Origin: Petunia secreta
Lineage: Eukaryota > Streptophyta > Magnoliopsida > Solanales > Solanaceae
Reading direction: 5' to 3'
Assembly: GCA_029990175.1 (NCBI GenBank)
Contig: JARKIP010000022.1
Span: 24,774,001-24,838,000 of the forward strand
Length of the DNA stretch: 64,000 nucleotides
Shown here: positions 23,777-32,828 of the stretch, piece by piece
How positions within the stretch are numbered: position 1 is the stretch's first letter
Layout: the number at the start of each line of letters is the position of its first letter
Translations under genes and position numbers: made by a program
The notes under the pieces: model-generated
The model's database searches: none
The model's input: the letters and a program-made list of their open reading frames with translations, nothing else
Told to the model about the DNA's origin: nothing

Positions 23777-24469
23777 TGATGCAGGGCAAATCGAGCCTAA
23801 GGCACTTACCATAAGAGCCGGGATTGGAGGATGCAAAGGACGGGAGGTCAAGAGCATCAGAGAAGAATTGAAGCCGTTCCGGAAGTTCCAGGATGAGGCG
23901 CTCCGCCCAGGCCATTCAGGCGCCCCGCCCAGGAACCAAAGGGACCAGGCGCTCCGCCCACCCCCTAGGCGCTCCGCCCAGCCCCCTCCACTGCACACTT
24001 TCGCAGGTGCTCCGCCCAAGCTTGGGCGCCCCGCCTAAAATGCTGAGACACGGGATTTTAAGTGTGTTTTGTCTATTTTGACCCTACGTGGTCTTTTAAG
24101 TGTAATAAACTTGCAGGGGCTTTTATGTCATTTCATTAGGAGTGTGGAACATCTATAAATACCACACTTAGTCATTTTATTTGGGGAGCTAGTTTTGAAG
24201 ATAGAATTAAGAAGATAGAATAGGCTTGGCCATTCTTGTTGAAGTGTTGACTTCATGTATCTCTTACGTTGAATCCATGGTGGATCACCGCTAGTGTGAC
24301 TCCCGTTTAATGGTTCAAGTCTCTTCCCCCTTTTGAATCAATCTAATTGTTTAGTTTGATTCGTTCTTTTCTTCTAATTTCTGTTCTTCCCCTTCCCTAT
24401 TTCTTGTTATCTTATGATTATTGCTTCCGCATTTTACTTTATTGCTTCCGCCTAATTTCCCCTACATCA
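23777..24469 (+). repeat. LTR4 5' LTR (693 bp)
   Basis: Contains six copies of GGCGCTCCGCCC or a close variant (GGTGCTCCGCCC, GGCGCCCCGCC) between 23897 and 24037, spaced irregularly, two of them in an inverted arrangement around AAGCTT. A TATAAATA box lies at 24154. Confidence 0.92.
24154..24161 (+). promoter_or_regulatory. LTR4 5' LTR TATA box
   Basis: TATAAATA about 120 bases downstream of the GC-rich motif cluster, repeated at 29387-29394 in the 3' LTR. Its position fits a U3 promoter. Confidence 0.6.
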
Positions 24470-24471
24470 TT

Positions 24472-24483
24472 TGGTATCACAGC
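24472..24483 (+). promoter_or_regulatory. LTR4 primer binding site
   Basis: TGGTATCACAGC, two bases after the LTR. It differs by one base from the usual TGGTATCAGAGC initiator-tRNA site. Confidence 0.8.
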
Positions 24484-25710
24484 AAGGCTCGGGTTTTGTT
24501 TCTACAAACCCCAGACCCTTGATTCTTCGTGCCTAGTATCTTCTTTTAGTTTTCTTGTTGTTGAAGTTATTGGGAAAAAGAAAAATACAAAAAAATTGAC
24601 AAACTCAAAAATTCAAAAAAAAAAAAAAAATTGGTATAACTTTTTGGTGTTTGTGATTCTTGAAGTGGGTGTTATATATTCTTAATCCTTGTTAAAAAAT
24701 CCGACATTTGGGCACCAAAATTGTTTGGATTGGATTGATTTGAAAATTTGAAACCCCAAATTGTTAAACCCACCCAAAACCCTTTGTTCTTGATGAATTT
24801 GGTTGATTCTTGGGTTGTTTGATTATGGGGTTGTAGAATTGATTACCGGGGTTTGTTCTTCATTGCAAAACAAACAAATTGCAAAAAGAATCGTGTGATT
24901 TTGAGTTCGGTAACATCGATTTTGAAGAATCGAAACCCACCTTGAACCTTTGAAACCCTTGTTGAAAAACCCCAACTTGAAACTTTGAATCATGATTGTT
25001 CCTTGTTTGTTGGTTGTTTGGGTGTGAAATCTATTGGGGTTTGAAGTTTATATCAATATTCAACTTTGGGTACCTTTGAATTGTGCAAAAAACGTCGAAA
25101 TCGGACCAATTTTTGGCTTGAAATTGAAGAAAAACGGACTTGGGAAGTGCTGAACCCGACCCCCAGGCAGACCGCCCACCCCCTAGGCGCCACGCCTACC
25201 CTCCCTCACTGCCTCCAAGGCAGGCGGACCGCCCACCCACCCCAGGCGGACCGCCCAGTGAGCTGGGTACTTGGTTTTGCTCCGTTTCATGGTTTTTTGT
25301 GTTTGTGTCGATTCCGAACCTCTTGGTTAGTGTTTCTAAGGTATTAGTCCTACTTTATTGACACTAATCTTTGATCCTTTAGGGTATTTTGTGTCTTGGA
25401 GTCTATACTTAAAGTCGTAGAACTTTCTTGCTTCAAGTGCGCATTAAAATAGCTTTCGTACATCAAGTCACATAACTCCATTCCGAACCATTACTTGGTG
25501 CTTTAGTTGATTGATCTTGCCATTGTGATTACTAAGAGACAAGAAGGTCTTGAGTGGAAAAAGGCTTGAGTGGTGAGAACAATAGAGTGTGGTCACAAAA
25601 GCCAACGACCTTGAGTGTATACACGAGTGGAAAGAAAATTGAGTGACATCTTTTGAGTGATACACATGAGGGAGTGAATTTATGAGGTCCTTTACTCTTT
25701 TGTTACAACT
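24484..25710 (+). other. LTR4 untranslated leader
   Basis: Begins with GTTTCTACAAACCCCAGA, matching the LTR1 leader. It has a short poly(A) run at about 24617-24630. At 25160-25262 it carries four more units of the GC-rich motif in the form GGC(G/A)GACCGCCC or GGCGCCACGCC, so the motif occurs in both LTR and leader. No recognisable gene. Confidence 0.7.
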
Positions 25711-27207
25711 ATGGCATCGGATGATGATTGTGGAGGATATGACTCATGCGGAGATGATGGAGACTATGGTTCCTATGGTGATGATGATGGGTATTGCTAT
25801 GACGATTCGGGGAACCAAGGCTCATATGATGATGAAGCGGGTCACTATGTTGATTATGAAGATGAAGAAGACTATGGGGTTTGCGAAAACGAATGTGAAG
25901 AATCTTATGCTCCAAGTCAAGAATATGAAGATAGTGACGCTTCAAGGTATGATGATCCTACTTACTCTTCTTGTGATAAATGTGAACATGACGATAGTGA
26001 CGTAGAGAGAATTGATGATGGGGTTGATTATGAGAATTGTTCATTTTCATCTTCTCTTGATGTTGCTTGTGATGTGCAAGGGAGTAGTAGAGGTCCTTCC
26101 ATTGGTATGGGAGGAGGAGGTGGTTGTTCCATGGGAAGGGAGAAGCTTGCCTATTCCACTTATGCTAAACGGCTTAGTGCTTCTAACTCCCATGTGAATG
26201 GTGGAAGGAGAAATGGTATTGCTCTTACCGTTACGGGGGTGCATTGCTCTAGTAATAGTGGTAGGAGTGGTGCTATGGGCTATGGAACCAAGGCGAGAGG
26301 CAATTATGGGTTCCATAGTGGTACTACTTCCTCGACTTTCAACAACACTTCTAATGTTGGAAGAGTGACGGGAAGTGAAACTTATCCTAGTGGTGTTGCT
26401 AGGGGAGGAGGATTGAGGAAGATCCGAGTAGATAATGATGGTTATCTTGAAGTTCCGAGATTGTACTTAAATGATCCTATACTACACTTGGGTCTAAGGA
26501 GGTTCCTTGTTGAGGTGGAAGGTAATGGAGGGTACTATCTCAAGATTGGTGACACTGATACCAATTGTATTAGTACCTTGGTGGTTGATGAGCTAAGGCT
26601 ACCTTGCTATGCCCTAGATTATCCTTATGAGTACTATGGAGCGTGGGTTTCCAAGCAAGCTCGGGTGTGCATATCTCATAGGGGATATTGGGGTTATGTG
26701 TGGTGTCATGTGTACCCCATGCAACATTGTCATGTGTGGTTAGGTGAGTCATGGTTGCAAGACAAGAAGGTGCGATATAGTAATGTGATCGATAGGTATT
26801 ACTTCGGTAAGGGCCCATTGATTTATGACTTTGAGCCTCTTGGGGTAAAGATCAAATCATCTCCTAGTATACCTTCTAGGCCTATGCAAAAGGAAAAGGA
26901 GCAAGAAACTCGTCCTATGCTTGAAAGAGTGCAAACAAGAAGTACTTTGATCACAAGCAATGGTGGGACTAGTGCAAGAAAAGGGTTGACAATTGTCAAC
27001 AAGGTGAACCCCAACCCACAAGCTCCAAAGCAAAGTGGTTCACCTACAAAGAAGAAAGAGACATCAAGTGATGAGTCTCTTAGTCCTAGATTCCGGGTTG
27101 ATGTTAAAAGTCCACCTACTCCGGCTATGGGTATTCTTGGGACTCGTCCCAACTCACCCGAATTTGAGAGACAAAAGATTGAGAGGAGCAGAGGAGTAAG
27201 GGAGTGA
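25711..27207 (+). CDS. LTR4 ORF1: acidic protein with degenerate retropepsin-like domain
   Basis: 498 codons, uninterrupted. The start ATG at 25711 has A at -3 and G at +4. Residues 1-125 are strongly acidic and rich in Asp, Gly and Tyr. A Gly/Ser-rich linker follows to about residue 235. Residues about 240-375 line up with the protease region of gypsy polyproteins: a beta-rich stretch, IGDTDTNCISTLVVDEL where IDSGSCANVVS stands in LTR1, and HVYPMQHCHVWLGESWLQDK where VVPMQACHLLLGRPWQYDR stands in LTR1. The catalytic D-S/T-G reads D-T-D (residues 281-283), so proteolysis is doubtful. The C-terminus is basic and Ser/Pro-rich. No zinc knuckle or standard gag domain is visible. Function unknown; it may serve as a Gag-like protein. 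Confidence 0.75.
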   Translation: MASDDDCGGYDSCGDDGDYGSYGDDDGYCYDDSGNQGSYDDEAGHYVDYEDEEDYGVCENECEESYAPSQEYEDSDASRYDDPTYSSCDKCEHDDSDVERIDDGVDYENCSFSSSLDVACDVQGSSRGPSIGMGGGGGCSMGREKLAYSTYAKRLSASNSHVNGGRRNGIALTVTGVHCSSNSGRSGAMGYGTKARGNYGFHSGTTSSTFNNTSNVGRVTGSETYPSGVARGGGLRKIRVDNDGYLEVPRLYLNDPILHLGLRRFLVEVEGNGGYYLKIGDTDTNCISTLVVDELRLPCYALDYPYEYYGAWVSKQARVCISHRGYWGYVWCHVYPMQHCHVWLGESWLQDKKVRYSNVIDRYYFGKGPLIYDFEPLGVKIKSSPSIPSRPMQKEKEQETRPMLERVQTRSTLITSNGGTSARKGLTIVNKVNPNPQAPKQSGSPTKKKETSSDESLSPRFRVDVKSPPTPAMGILGTRPNSPEFERQKIERSRGVRE

Positions 27208-29129
27208 CCGATGACATTCCTCGAGTGGAAAAAGAAGAGGATGTGATGAGTGATGTGAGTGGGACGTCACCACCCGAATCTACACCCGACCTTGAAAAGA
27301 AAATGAGGGAAAAGAAAGAGGGAAAAAGAATTGAGAGTGAGGACACCCCTTATTCTAACCTTAACCCTTTGTCTTTTTCTTCTACTTGTGTTAACTCTTG
27401 TGTAGGTACTCTTGGAGGCCAATCACCTCAATCATGTTCCAAGATTGATGGACAAGGTGAAGAAAATCTTCAATGTAAGCTTCAAGGTGAAGAGACAATT
27501 CATGACACTTCAAGTGCATTGAGTGAGCAAGATGACCACTCAAAGGTATGTGAAAGTTCTTCTCTTGAACATGTTACTTCTTTGTCTCATGATAGTGTTT
27601 GTGAAAACTCAACACTAGTTGATGATGTGTATGATTACAATGTGTTTGCAACTAGTGAAGAGTCGAATGGTCAACTTGTGTGTGAATGTGAACCACTAGT
27701 TGAGAGGGATGATAAGCCACACCATGATGTGAGCTCGATTTTCATTGAACCTCTCTCTAGTGAAGATTGTGTAGTTGACCTCATTTTTGACCCTTGTTAT
27801 GACACACCACCTATATTTGATAGAGGGGAAGATGAGTTGCATGAGTATCCCATCCTTTCCCTTGATGAATTGCTTGATAATAGTGGGCCTATGTGTTGTC
27901 TTGAGGAGTCTCTCGAGTGTGAGATGGATCGATTTGTTTTCGATGACTCCTCCGGTGTGGGTAAAGAAGCTAGTCTTGATACCATGCTTGTATGTGACCA
28001 TGAATTTGAGGAGCATGCTTTTACATTTCCATTATGTGAAGATAATATCATTTGTGGTAGCGAATTGTATCGGACTAGGATTGATAGTAAAACAGAACCT
28101 CCATGGTATGTAAAGATAGACTCTAAGGATGATCCATTGTTTGGAACTCCAAGTGGGATGAATGGTCTTGATATTGGTTGTGTTGAACCATCTTCTAGTA
28201 GTCCTAGCCTTCATTGTGTGGACTATAATGATGAAGGGCCGATTTTGGAGACTTTCCTTTGGAGTTTGCCTTGTGAGGGAGATTGTCTTAGAGATGGATT
28301 TGGAGGTGAGGAAGCCACTCTTGGTGCGTGTAAGAGTGCTTCCAAGAAGGGGAGTGGAGTATTTGATGTTAGTTGCCAATTGAACTATTTTGTTTACTCC
28401 ACCCCACATGTTGATTACACCTTGGGTGCTGAGCATGCCAAAGCTTGGTGTGTTGACCATAAGCTTGGAGGTCATAAGGAACTTAGTTGCTTAATCTTTC
28501 ATGTTCCGTGTCTAATTGATCTCTTTGCTTGTTATGGTAGTGAGTGTTTTTCATTGTTGAGCCATGAATTTGTTGTTTCCTTTGGAGACCTCTTCTTTTT
28601 TATTGGTATTGATACTTGGCTCTATCACAAAAGTGTGCATTCCATTTCACTTGCACTCACTCTTGTTGGACTTGCCTACTCTTGTAGTGGGAAGTTTTTG
28701 TTGGTTCTTATTGGACTTGGGGATCATAGGAATTTTGATGGCTTGATCTTGCATATTCTTTACCCTATTGATCTCCTTGATGAATCTTGTGTTGAGTGCA
28801 CCCATTTGGGGAACCAAGTACTTGTTGTTTTCTTTGGAAACATGTGCTTTATCATTGTTATTGATGCTTGGCTATACCATAAGAGTGTATTTTCCAAACT
28901 ACTTGCACTAACCTACTATTGTAGTAGGAGCTTTTGGATGTGCTTGTCCTTGGATGTAGGTCTTGATGGTTTGATTTCGAGGACGAAATCCTTTCAAGAA
29001 GGGGAGGATGATGCAGGGCAAATCGAGCCTAAGGCACTTACCATCAAGAGCCGGGATTGGAGGATGCAAAGGACGGGAGGTCAAGAGCATCGGAGAAGAA
29101 TTGAAGCCGTTCCGGAAGTTCCAGGATGA
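27204..29129 (+). CDS. LTR4 ORF2: acidic Ser-rich protein with duplicated hydrophobic module
   Basis: Open for 641 codons in the -1 frame relative to ORF1; the first in-frame ATG is at 27246. The two frames overlap at 27183-27207, so either a small indel split one ancestral ORF or a frameshift joins them. The first about 400 codons are acidic and Ser/Cys-rich with no known domain. Codons about 430-600 are hydrophobic and hold two copies of an about 84-residue module, each containing ID(T/A)WLYHKSV. The frame ends by crossing the polypurine tract (GLISRTKSFQEGEDDA) into the 3' LTR, exactly as LTR1 pol does. No RT or integrase. The role is unknown; the hydrophobic stretches might be membrane segments, which is inference only. 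Confidence 0.7.
   Translation: MTDDIPRVEKEEDVMSDVSGTSPPESTPDLEKKMREKKEGKRIESEDTPYSNLNPLSFSSTCVNSCVGTLGGQSPQSCSKIDGQGEENLQCKLQGEETIHDTSSALSEQDDHSKVCESSSLEHVTSLSHDSVCENSTLVDDVYDYNVFATSEESNGQLVCECEPLVERDDKPHHDVSSIFIEPLSSEDCVVDLIFDPCYDTPPIFDRGEDELHEYPILSLDELLDNSGPMCCLEESLECEMDRFVFDDSSGVGKEASLDTMLVCDHEFEEHAFTFPLCEDNIICGSELYRTRIDSKTEPPWYVKIDSKDDPLFGTPSGMNGLDIGCVEPSSSSPSLHCVDYNDEGPILETFLWSLPCEGDCLRDGFGGEEATLGACKSASKKGSGVFDVSCQLNYFVYSTPHVDYTLGAEHAKAWCVDHKLGGHKELSCLIFHVPCLIDLFACYGSECFSLLSHEFVVSFGDLFFFIGIDTWLYHKSVHSISLALTLVGLAYSCSGKFLLVLIGLGDHRNFDGLILHILYPIDLLDESCVECTHLGNQVLVVFFGNMCFIIVIDAWLYHKSVFSKLLALTYYCSRSFWMCLSLDVGLDGLISRTKSFQEGEDDAGQIEPKALTIKSRDWRMQRTGGQEHRRRIEAVPEVPG
28999..29008 (+). promoter_or_regulatory. 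LTR4 polypurine tract
   Basis: AAGGGGAGGA directly before the 3' LTR, identical to LTR1 at 7751-7760. The preceding about 25 bases (TTGATTTCGAGGACGAAATC) are also shared. Confidence 0.85.
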
Positions 29130-29702
29130 GGCGCTCTGCCCAGGCCATTCAGGCGTCCCGCCCAGGAACCAAAGGGACCAGGCGCTCCGCCCACCCCCTA
29201 GGCGCTCCGCCCAGCCCCCTCCACTGCACACTTTCGCAGGCGCTCCGCCCAAGCTTGGGCGCCCCGCCCAAAATGCTGAGACACGGGATTTTAAGTGTGT
29301 TTTGTCTATTTTGACCCTACGTGGTCTTTTATGTGTAATAAACTTGTAGCGGCTTTTATGTCATTTCATTAGGAGTGTGGAACATCTATAAATACCACAC
29401 TTAGTCATTTTATTTGGGGAGCTAGTTTTGAAGATAGAATTGAGAAGATAGAATAGGCTTGGCCATTCTTGTTGAAGTGTTGACTTCATGTATCTCTTAC
29501 GTTGAATCCATGGTGGATCACCGCTAGTGTGACTCCCGTTTAATGGTTCATGTCTCTTCCCCCTTTTGAATCAATCTAATTGTTTAGTTTGATTCGTTCT
29601 TTTCTTCTAATTTCTGTTCTTCTCCTTCCCTATTTCTTGTTATCTTATGATTATTGCTTCCGCATCTTAGTTTATTGCTTCCGCCTAATTTCCGCTACAT
29701 CA
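29009..29702 (+). repeat. LTR4 3' LTR (694 bp)
   Basis: TGATGCAGGGC to GCTACATCA. About 14 substitutions and one 1-base indel relative to the 5' LTR by eye. The GC-rich motif cluster and TATAAATA are both retained. Confidence 0.92.
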
Positions 29703-29707
29703 TCCAT

Positions 29708-30075
29708 TCATTATTGCTCAAAATGTGAAACAAGTGTACTACGTTCCTTTTCCAAGGTGCAAAAATAAGTTCAAGAACAAGGCTAAAGCGAATTGGTGGG
29801 TTATTTTAAAAGCCAAGCCGGTTGAAAAAGTGGAGGTGGATGATGCATTGGACGAAGAATACCAAAATGACATTTCAAGTGTTCAGGATATTGTGGATGA
29901 AGAATTACCCGATGAGTTGCATCAGGGTGTGGAGTAGTTTGAAGAATTTGATTATCAAACCTTCACCCAGACTATGGAGACATCTTTGGAAAACGAAGAG
30001 GAAGAGTTTATTGAATAAAATGATGCAATTGAGGATGAATTAATTGATGAAACAGAAGCAAGCGATGATGACTGA
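29708..30075 (+). pseudogene. CACTA-1 transposase extreme C-terminus
   Basis: Continues the transposase after LTR4. It reads VKQVYYVPFP, then KAKANWWVILK, then a long acidic tail (DDALDEEYQND, VDEELPDELHQ) ending at TGA 30073-30075. In-frame stops occur at 29935-29937 and again just before NDAIEDE. The same segment in CACTA-2 (38763-39101, minus) is open throughout, which shows the stops are secondary. Confidence 0.82.
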
Positions 30076-30227
30076 TGTTAGTAGAAGTATATTTGTTTAC
30101 AATATTTTTTTTGAAACATGTTTAGTTATTTTTCTTTAATTGATTAAGGTTATCCATAGTGTTTATAATAATATTTTACTATACATTTTGAGTTTTATTG
30201 ATATTAATTTAATTTTTTTGTTCAGAT

Positions 30228-32153
30228 ATGGCATCTCCAGGGAGGTAAGGGTCCCAAGACCCCTGGTGGTCGGACTACGAGTTGTACAGCATCATCATCA
30301 GCAGGGCATATTACATCTCCGATGCCAGCATTGACACTGACTACAGAACTACTCGGCTTAGTAAGTACATATCCTCATAATTTTTTTACCAGGCCCCCCA
30401 GCACTCTAGTATTCCATCCTACACATGCACCTGGTATATCTTTTCAGTTTATGCCGCCGCCGGGTCCCCACTATCAGTTTGGCCAACCTGCTGGCCCCTC
30501 TTTCCATTCTATGCCTCTAGTAGGCTACTCACCCCAGCTGGTTCATGTAGCAGGCCCTTCACTTCATACATTTTCAGCATCGGGGACGTCTAGCATGATT
30601 ATGATACCTACGCCAAGCATACGTCCCCAGCCTATCGCATCTGCATCCCTACCACGACCAGGACTGAACCATCTGCATCACAAGCAACATGCTCGAGTTC
30701 GAGTAGTCCTTCAGGTACTGGGTCACCTGTTCCTGAAACGCAGGAAAATTCTAACTCCATCTGTCACCACTACTGCACGGAAAGTTAAAAAGAAACGTAA
30801 TTCTGCCAATGTACAGTTACCTGGTGGTGTGGGAACAAAAGATGATCGTGGTAGGTTGATCATCAGGCCTATTGGAGACGAGTAAGTATTGTTATATATA
30901 AAGTTTAAATAATCAACTATTTAAAAGAATCAGTATACATTTATGTGGTTGATTATATTTAATGGAATGCAGGTTTATTCCATCGGAGAAGGCAGTTAGC
31001 CTTGTAAAGGAATCCATGTCTCCACACTTTATGGATGGTTGGCCGTCTTGGGGAAAAATACCCGTGTCAGTCAGACATCGCATGTTCGAACAGTTTAAGG
31101 CATTAACATCTTTGGTATTTTGGCAGTTTAACACTAAACTTTATTTTTAGTTTTCTTTTATATTATGTTGTGTTTCAGAACAGTTTTTGTGGGACTCTGA
31201 ATATGATGAGTTTATTCGGGGGAATTTTGAGAAGAAATCAGCGCAAAGGCTGAGTGAAGGATTATCAAAATTCAGACTTAGAGGAATTGTTCCGAACTGG
31301 ATTTATCCCCAAAATTGAAAAATACTCAATATATATTGGCAGTCCCCAGAATTCATAGCCCAGAGCGAGCAAGTGAAGAAAACCGAGCATCGGCGAAGGG
31401 TGCTCGCTGCATACTTGTGGCTCAGTTAGTTTTGCAACCCATCGAGCTAGATATGTAAGTTTATAAATTTTAATCCAATTATAAAGTAATTAAAACCTAG
31501 TTTTAAGTTTTCTTAATCCGTTTGTATTGTGTAGGAAGCGGAACACGGGCCAGTAAGTGATATTGAATTTCACCGGTTGTTCCATCATGTTTATGATAAA
31601 AATGGAAATGCAGTCAAACGAGTTGAGCCACGTGCCCAACAACTAGATGTAAGTATTCCTAACACTTTTTGAATTATTTATCATAATTCTTAAAGAAATT
31701 ATAGTAAAGTTATATATTTTGTTATAAGAAAACTATAAAGCTACTTACGAATGATGGGTTGAAAGTCATGGATCAGGGGTCGAACAAGGTGCTGCTAAAC
31801 CCACCCCGGAAGAAGAAGCTGCAATGTTCGTTGAGGCGGGTGGTGGCTACAATAACAAAATTAGAGCCTATGGTCTTGGTCCTTCGCGTTTCAAGAAGCT
31901 GTCACAAAGTATTGTTAATGCTTACGCATCTTCTTCTTCCGATGCTATACAGAATGTGGATCCAGTTTTGCAAGCTAAATTGGAAGAGATGGAGAAAAGG
32001 CTAGCAGAACAAGAAAAGAAATGTGAAGAGATTGAGAAAAGGCTAGCGGAACAAGATCTTGAACGCCAAGCTGACCGAGAAAAGATGAAAAAATTAGAGT
32101 CCATGGTGTTTAGCTATATTATGGGAAGGGGACATAGAAATGATTCTCGATAG
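30228..32153 (+). pseudogene. CACTA-1 TNPA-like DNA-binding protein gene
   Basis: TNPA-type proteins bind CACTA subterminal repeats. The predicted ATG at 30228 follows a pyrimidine-rich acceptor (TTTTTTTGTTCAG). Exons by eye: a short first exon, a Pro-rich region at 30322-30885 (many PHYQF/GPS type repeats) leading into DDRGRLIIRPIGDE, an exon 30972-31110 (FIPSEKAVSLVKESMSPHF, DGWPSWGKIP) matching the plant En/Spm transposase family PF03004, then pieces at about 31170-31455, 31535-31650 and 31740-32153. The last carries RAYGLGPSRFKKLSQ and a coiled coil with two KR/CEEIEKRLAEQ-type heptad blocks. Stops or frame changes in the 31280-31455 and 31740-31830 pieces suggest inactivity. Intron limits are approximate. 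Confidence 0.75.
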
Positions 32154-32452
32154 TTTCCTATTTTTGTGTCGAATTAAACTTGATAGTGGGACGTGTTAAG
32201 TACTTTTAAGAATTATTTTAGTATTTTATTTGTTTGTGTTAGTTGATATGAAACAAGTGTGTAGACTTATTTAATTGCCCGGATGTCGCTTTATTATTAT
32301 GTTAGACAGGTTGTGGTGACACTATAATGGTGCTGCTGCGTAATTGCAGCAAATTTTGTTCTTGCTGTACTTTTTATGCTGTGTATCGTGTATATTTGTT
32401 GTTGTTGTGCTGATGTGTATCGTGTTTCTGATTTTTTTGTTTCAGGTATACT
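32154..32452 (+). other. CACTA-1 TNPA 3' flank
   Basis: T-rich sequence with no open frame of interest; probably the 3' untranslated region and spacer before the subterminal repeats. Confidence 0.4.
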
Positions 32453-32828
32453 AAGCTTGGCGAGGGAACTCCATAGCCAAAGTGATTAAAAATTTATTAT
32501 TTTTGTACTTGGAGAAAGAATTCTCTAGCCAAAGTGTATTAAAAAAATATTATTTTTGTACTTGGAGAGGCAATTACTTAGCCAAAGTGTATTAAAAAAA
32601 TTTCTCTCTCCTTGTTTTGGCAAGAGACATCACTAGCAAAATGAAACTGACACAATATAATAAAAGGAGCCTACACATCAGTTGGCTAAGGATGTCCCTC
32701 GCCAAAATAGTTCTCCTACGAAGCTTTATGCAAGGCTCCTACAGAGAGGGAGTTCCCTCTCAAACGCGCTTTTGGAAAGGGAACTCCGTCGCCAAACTCC
32801 CTCGTAAAATATGTTATTTTTAGTAGTG
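32453..32828 (+). repeat. CACTA-1 right subterminal repeats and terminal inverted repeat
   Basis: Five or more degenerate units such as CTTGGCGAGGGAACTCCATAGCCAAAGT, with three near-identical AGCCAAAGTGTATTAAAAA copies, then GTCCCTCGCCAAAA and GGGAACTCCGTCGCCAAAC. It ends TTTTTAGTAGTG at 32828, pairing with the start at 918. Confidence 0.82.

Larger units (their letters stand above)
23777..29702 (+). mobile_element. LTR4: pol-less (non-autonomous) LTR retrotransposon with two long ORFs
   Basis: Bounded by TGATGCAGGGC at 23777 and GCTACATCA at 29702, with perfect target duplications TCCAT at 23772-23776 and 29703-29707. It has paired LTRs (693 and 694 bp), a primer site, a 1.2-kb leader, two open frames of 498 codons and up to 641 codons, and a polypurine tract. 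No RT, RNase H or integrase motif appears in any frame. The leader start, the sequence upstream of the polypurine tract and the tract itself closely match LTR1, so an LTR1-like autonomous relative is the likely helper. LTRs differ by about 14 substitutions and one indel. Confidence 0.92.
918..32828 (+). mobile_element. CACTA-1, En/Spm-type DNA transposon with four nested LTR elements
   Basis: The element begins CACTACTAGAAA at 918 and ends with the inverted form TTTTTAGTAGTG at 32828. Flanking trinucleotides are TGC (915-917) and CGC (32829-32831), so the expected 3-bp target duplication matches at two of three bases. Removing the four nested LTR retrotransposons and their target duplications leaves about 7.36 kb, a normal size for an autonomous CACTA element. 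The native parts are a left subterminal repeat zone, a tnp2-type transposase gene (13363-30075, interrupted), a TNPA-like gene (30228-32153) and a right subterminal repeat zone. Both genes carry stops or frameshifts, so this copy is probably inactive. Boundaries are seen in sequence; family assignment follows from CACTA termini plus transposase domains. Confidence 0.92.

Noticed and set aside
25682..26005. Met-rich open frame opposite LTR4 ORF1
   Set aside because: Shadow frame of the acidic, ATGATGA-rich ORF1 sequence.
25711..29129. LTR4 ORFs as a captured host gene pair
   Set aside because: ORF1 aligns with the LTR1 protease region and ORF2 ends in the LTR1 pol tail, so the frames are largely retrotransposon-derived; only the hydrophobic repeats remain of unknown origin.
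28908..29252. Minus-strand 114-codon frame in the LTR4 3' LTR (also 23741-24019 in the 5' LTR)
   Set aside because: Both are the complement of the GC-rich motif cluster; open by composition and duplicated only because the LTRs are duplicated.
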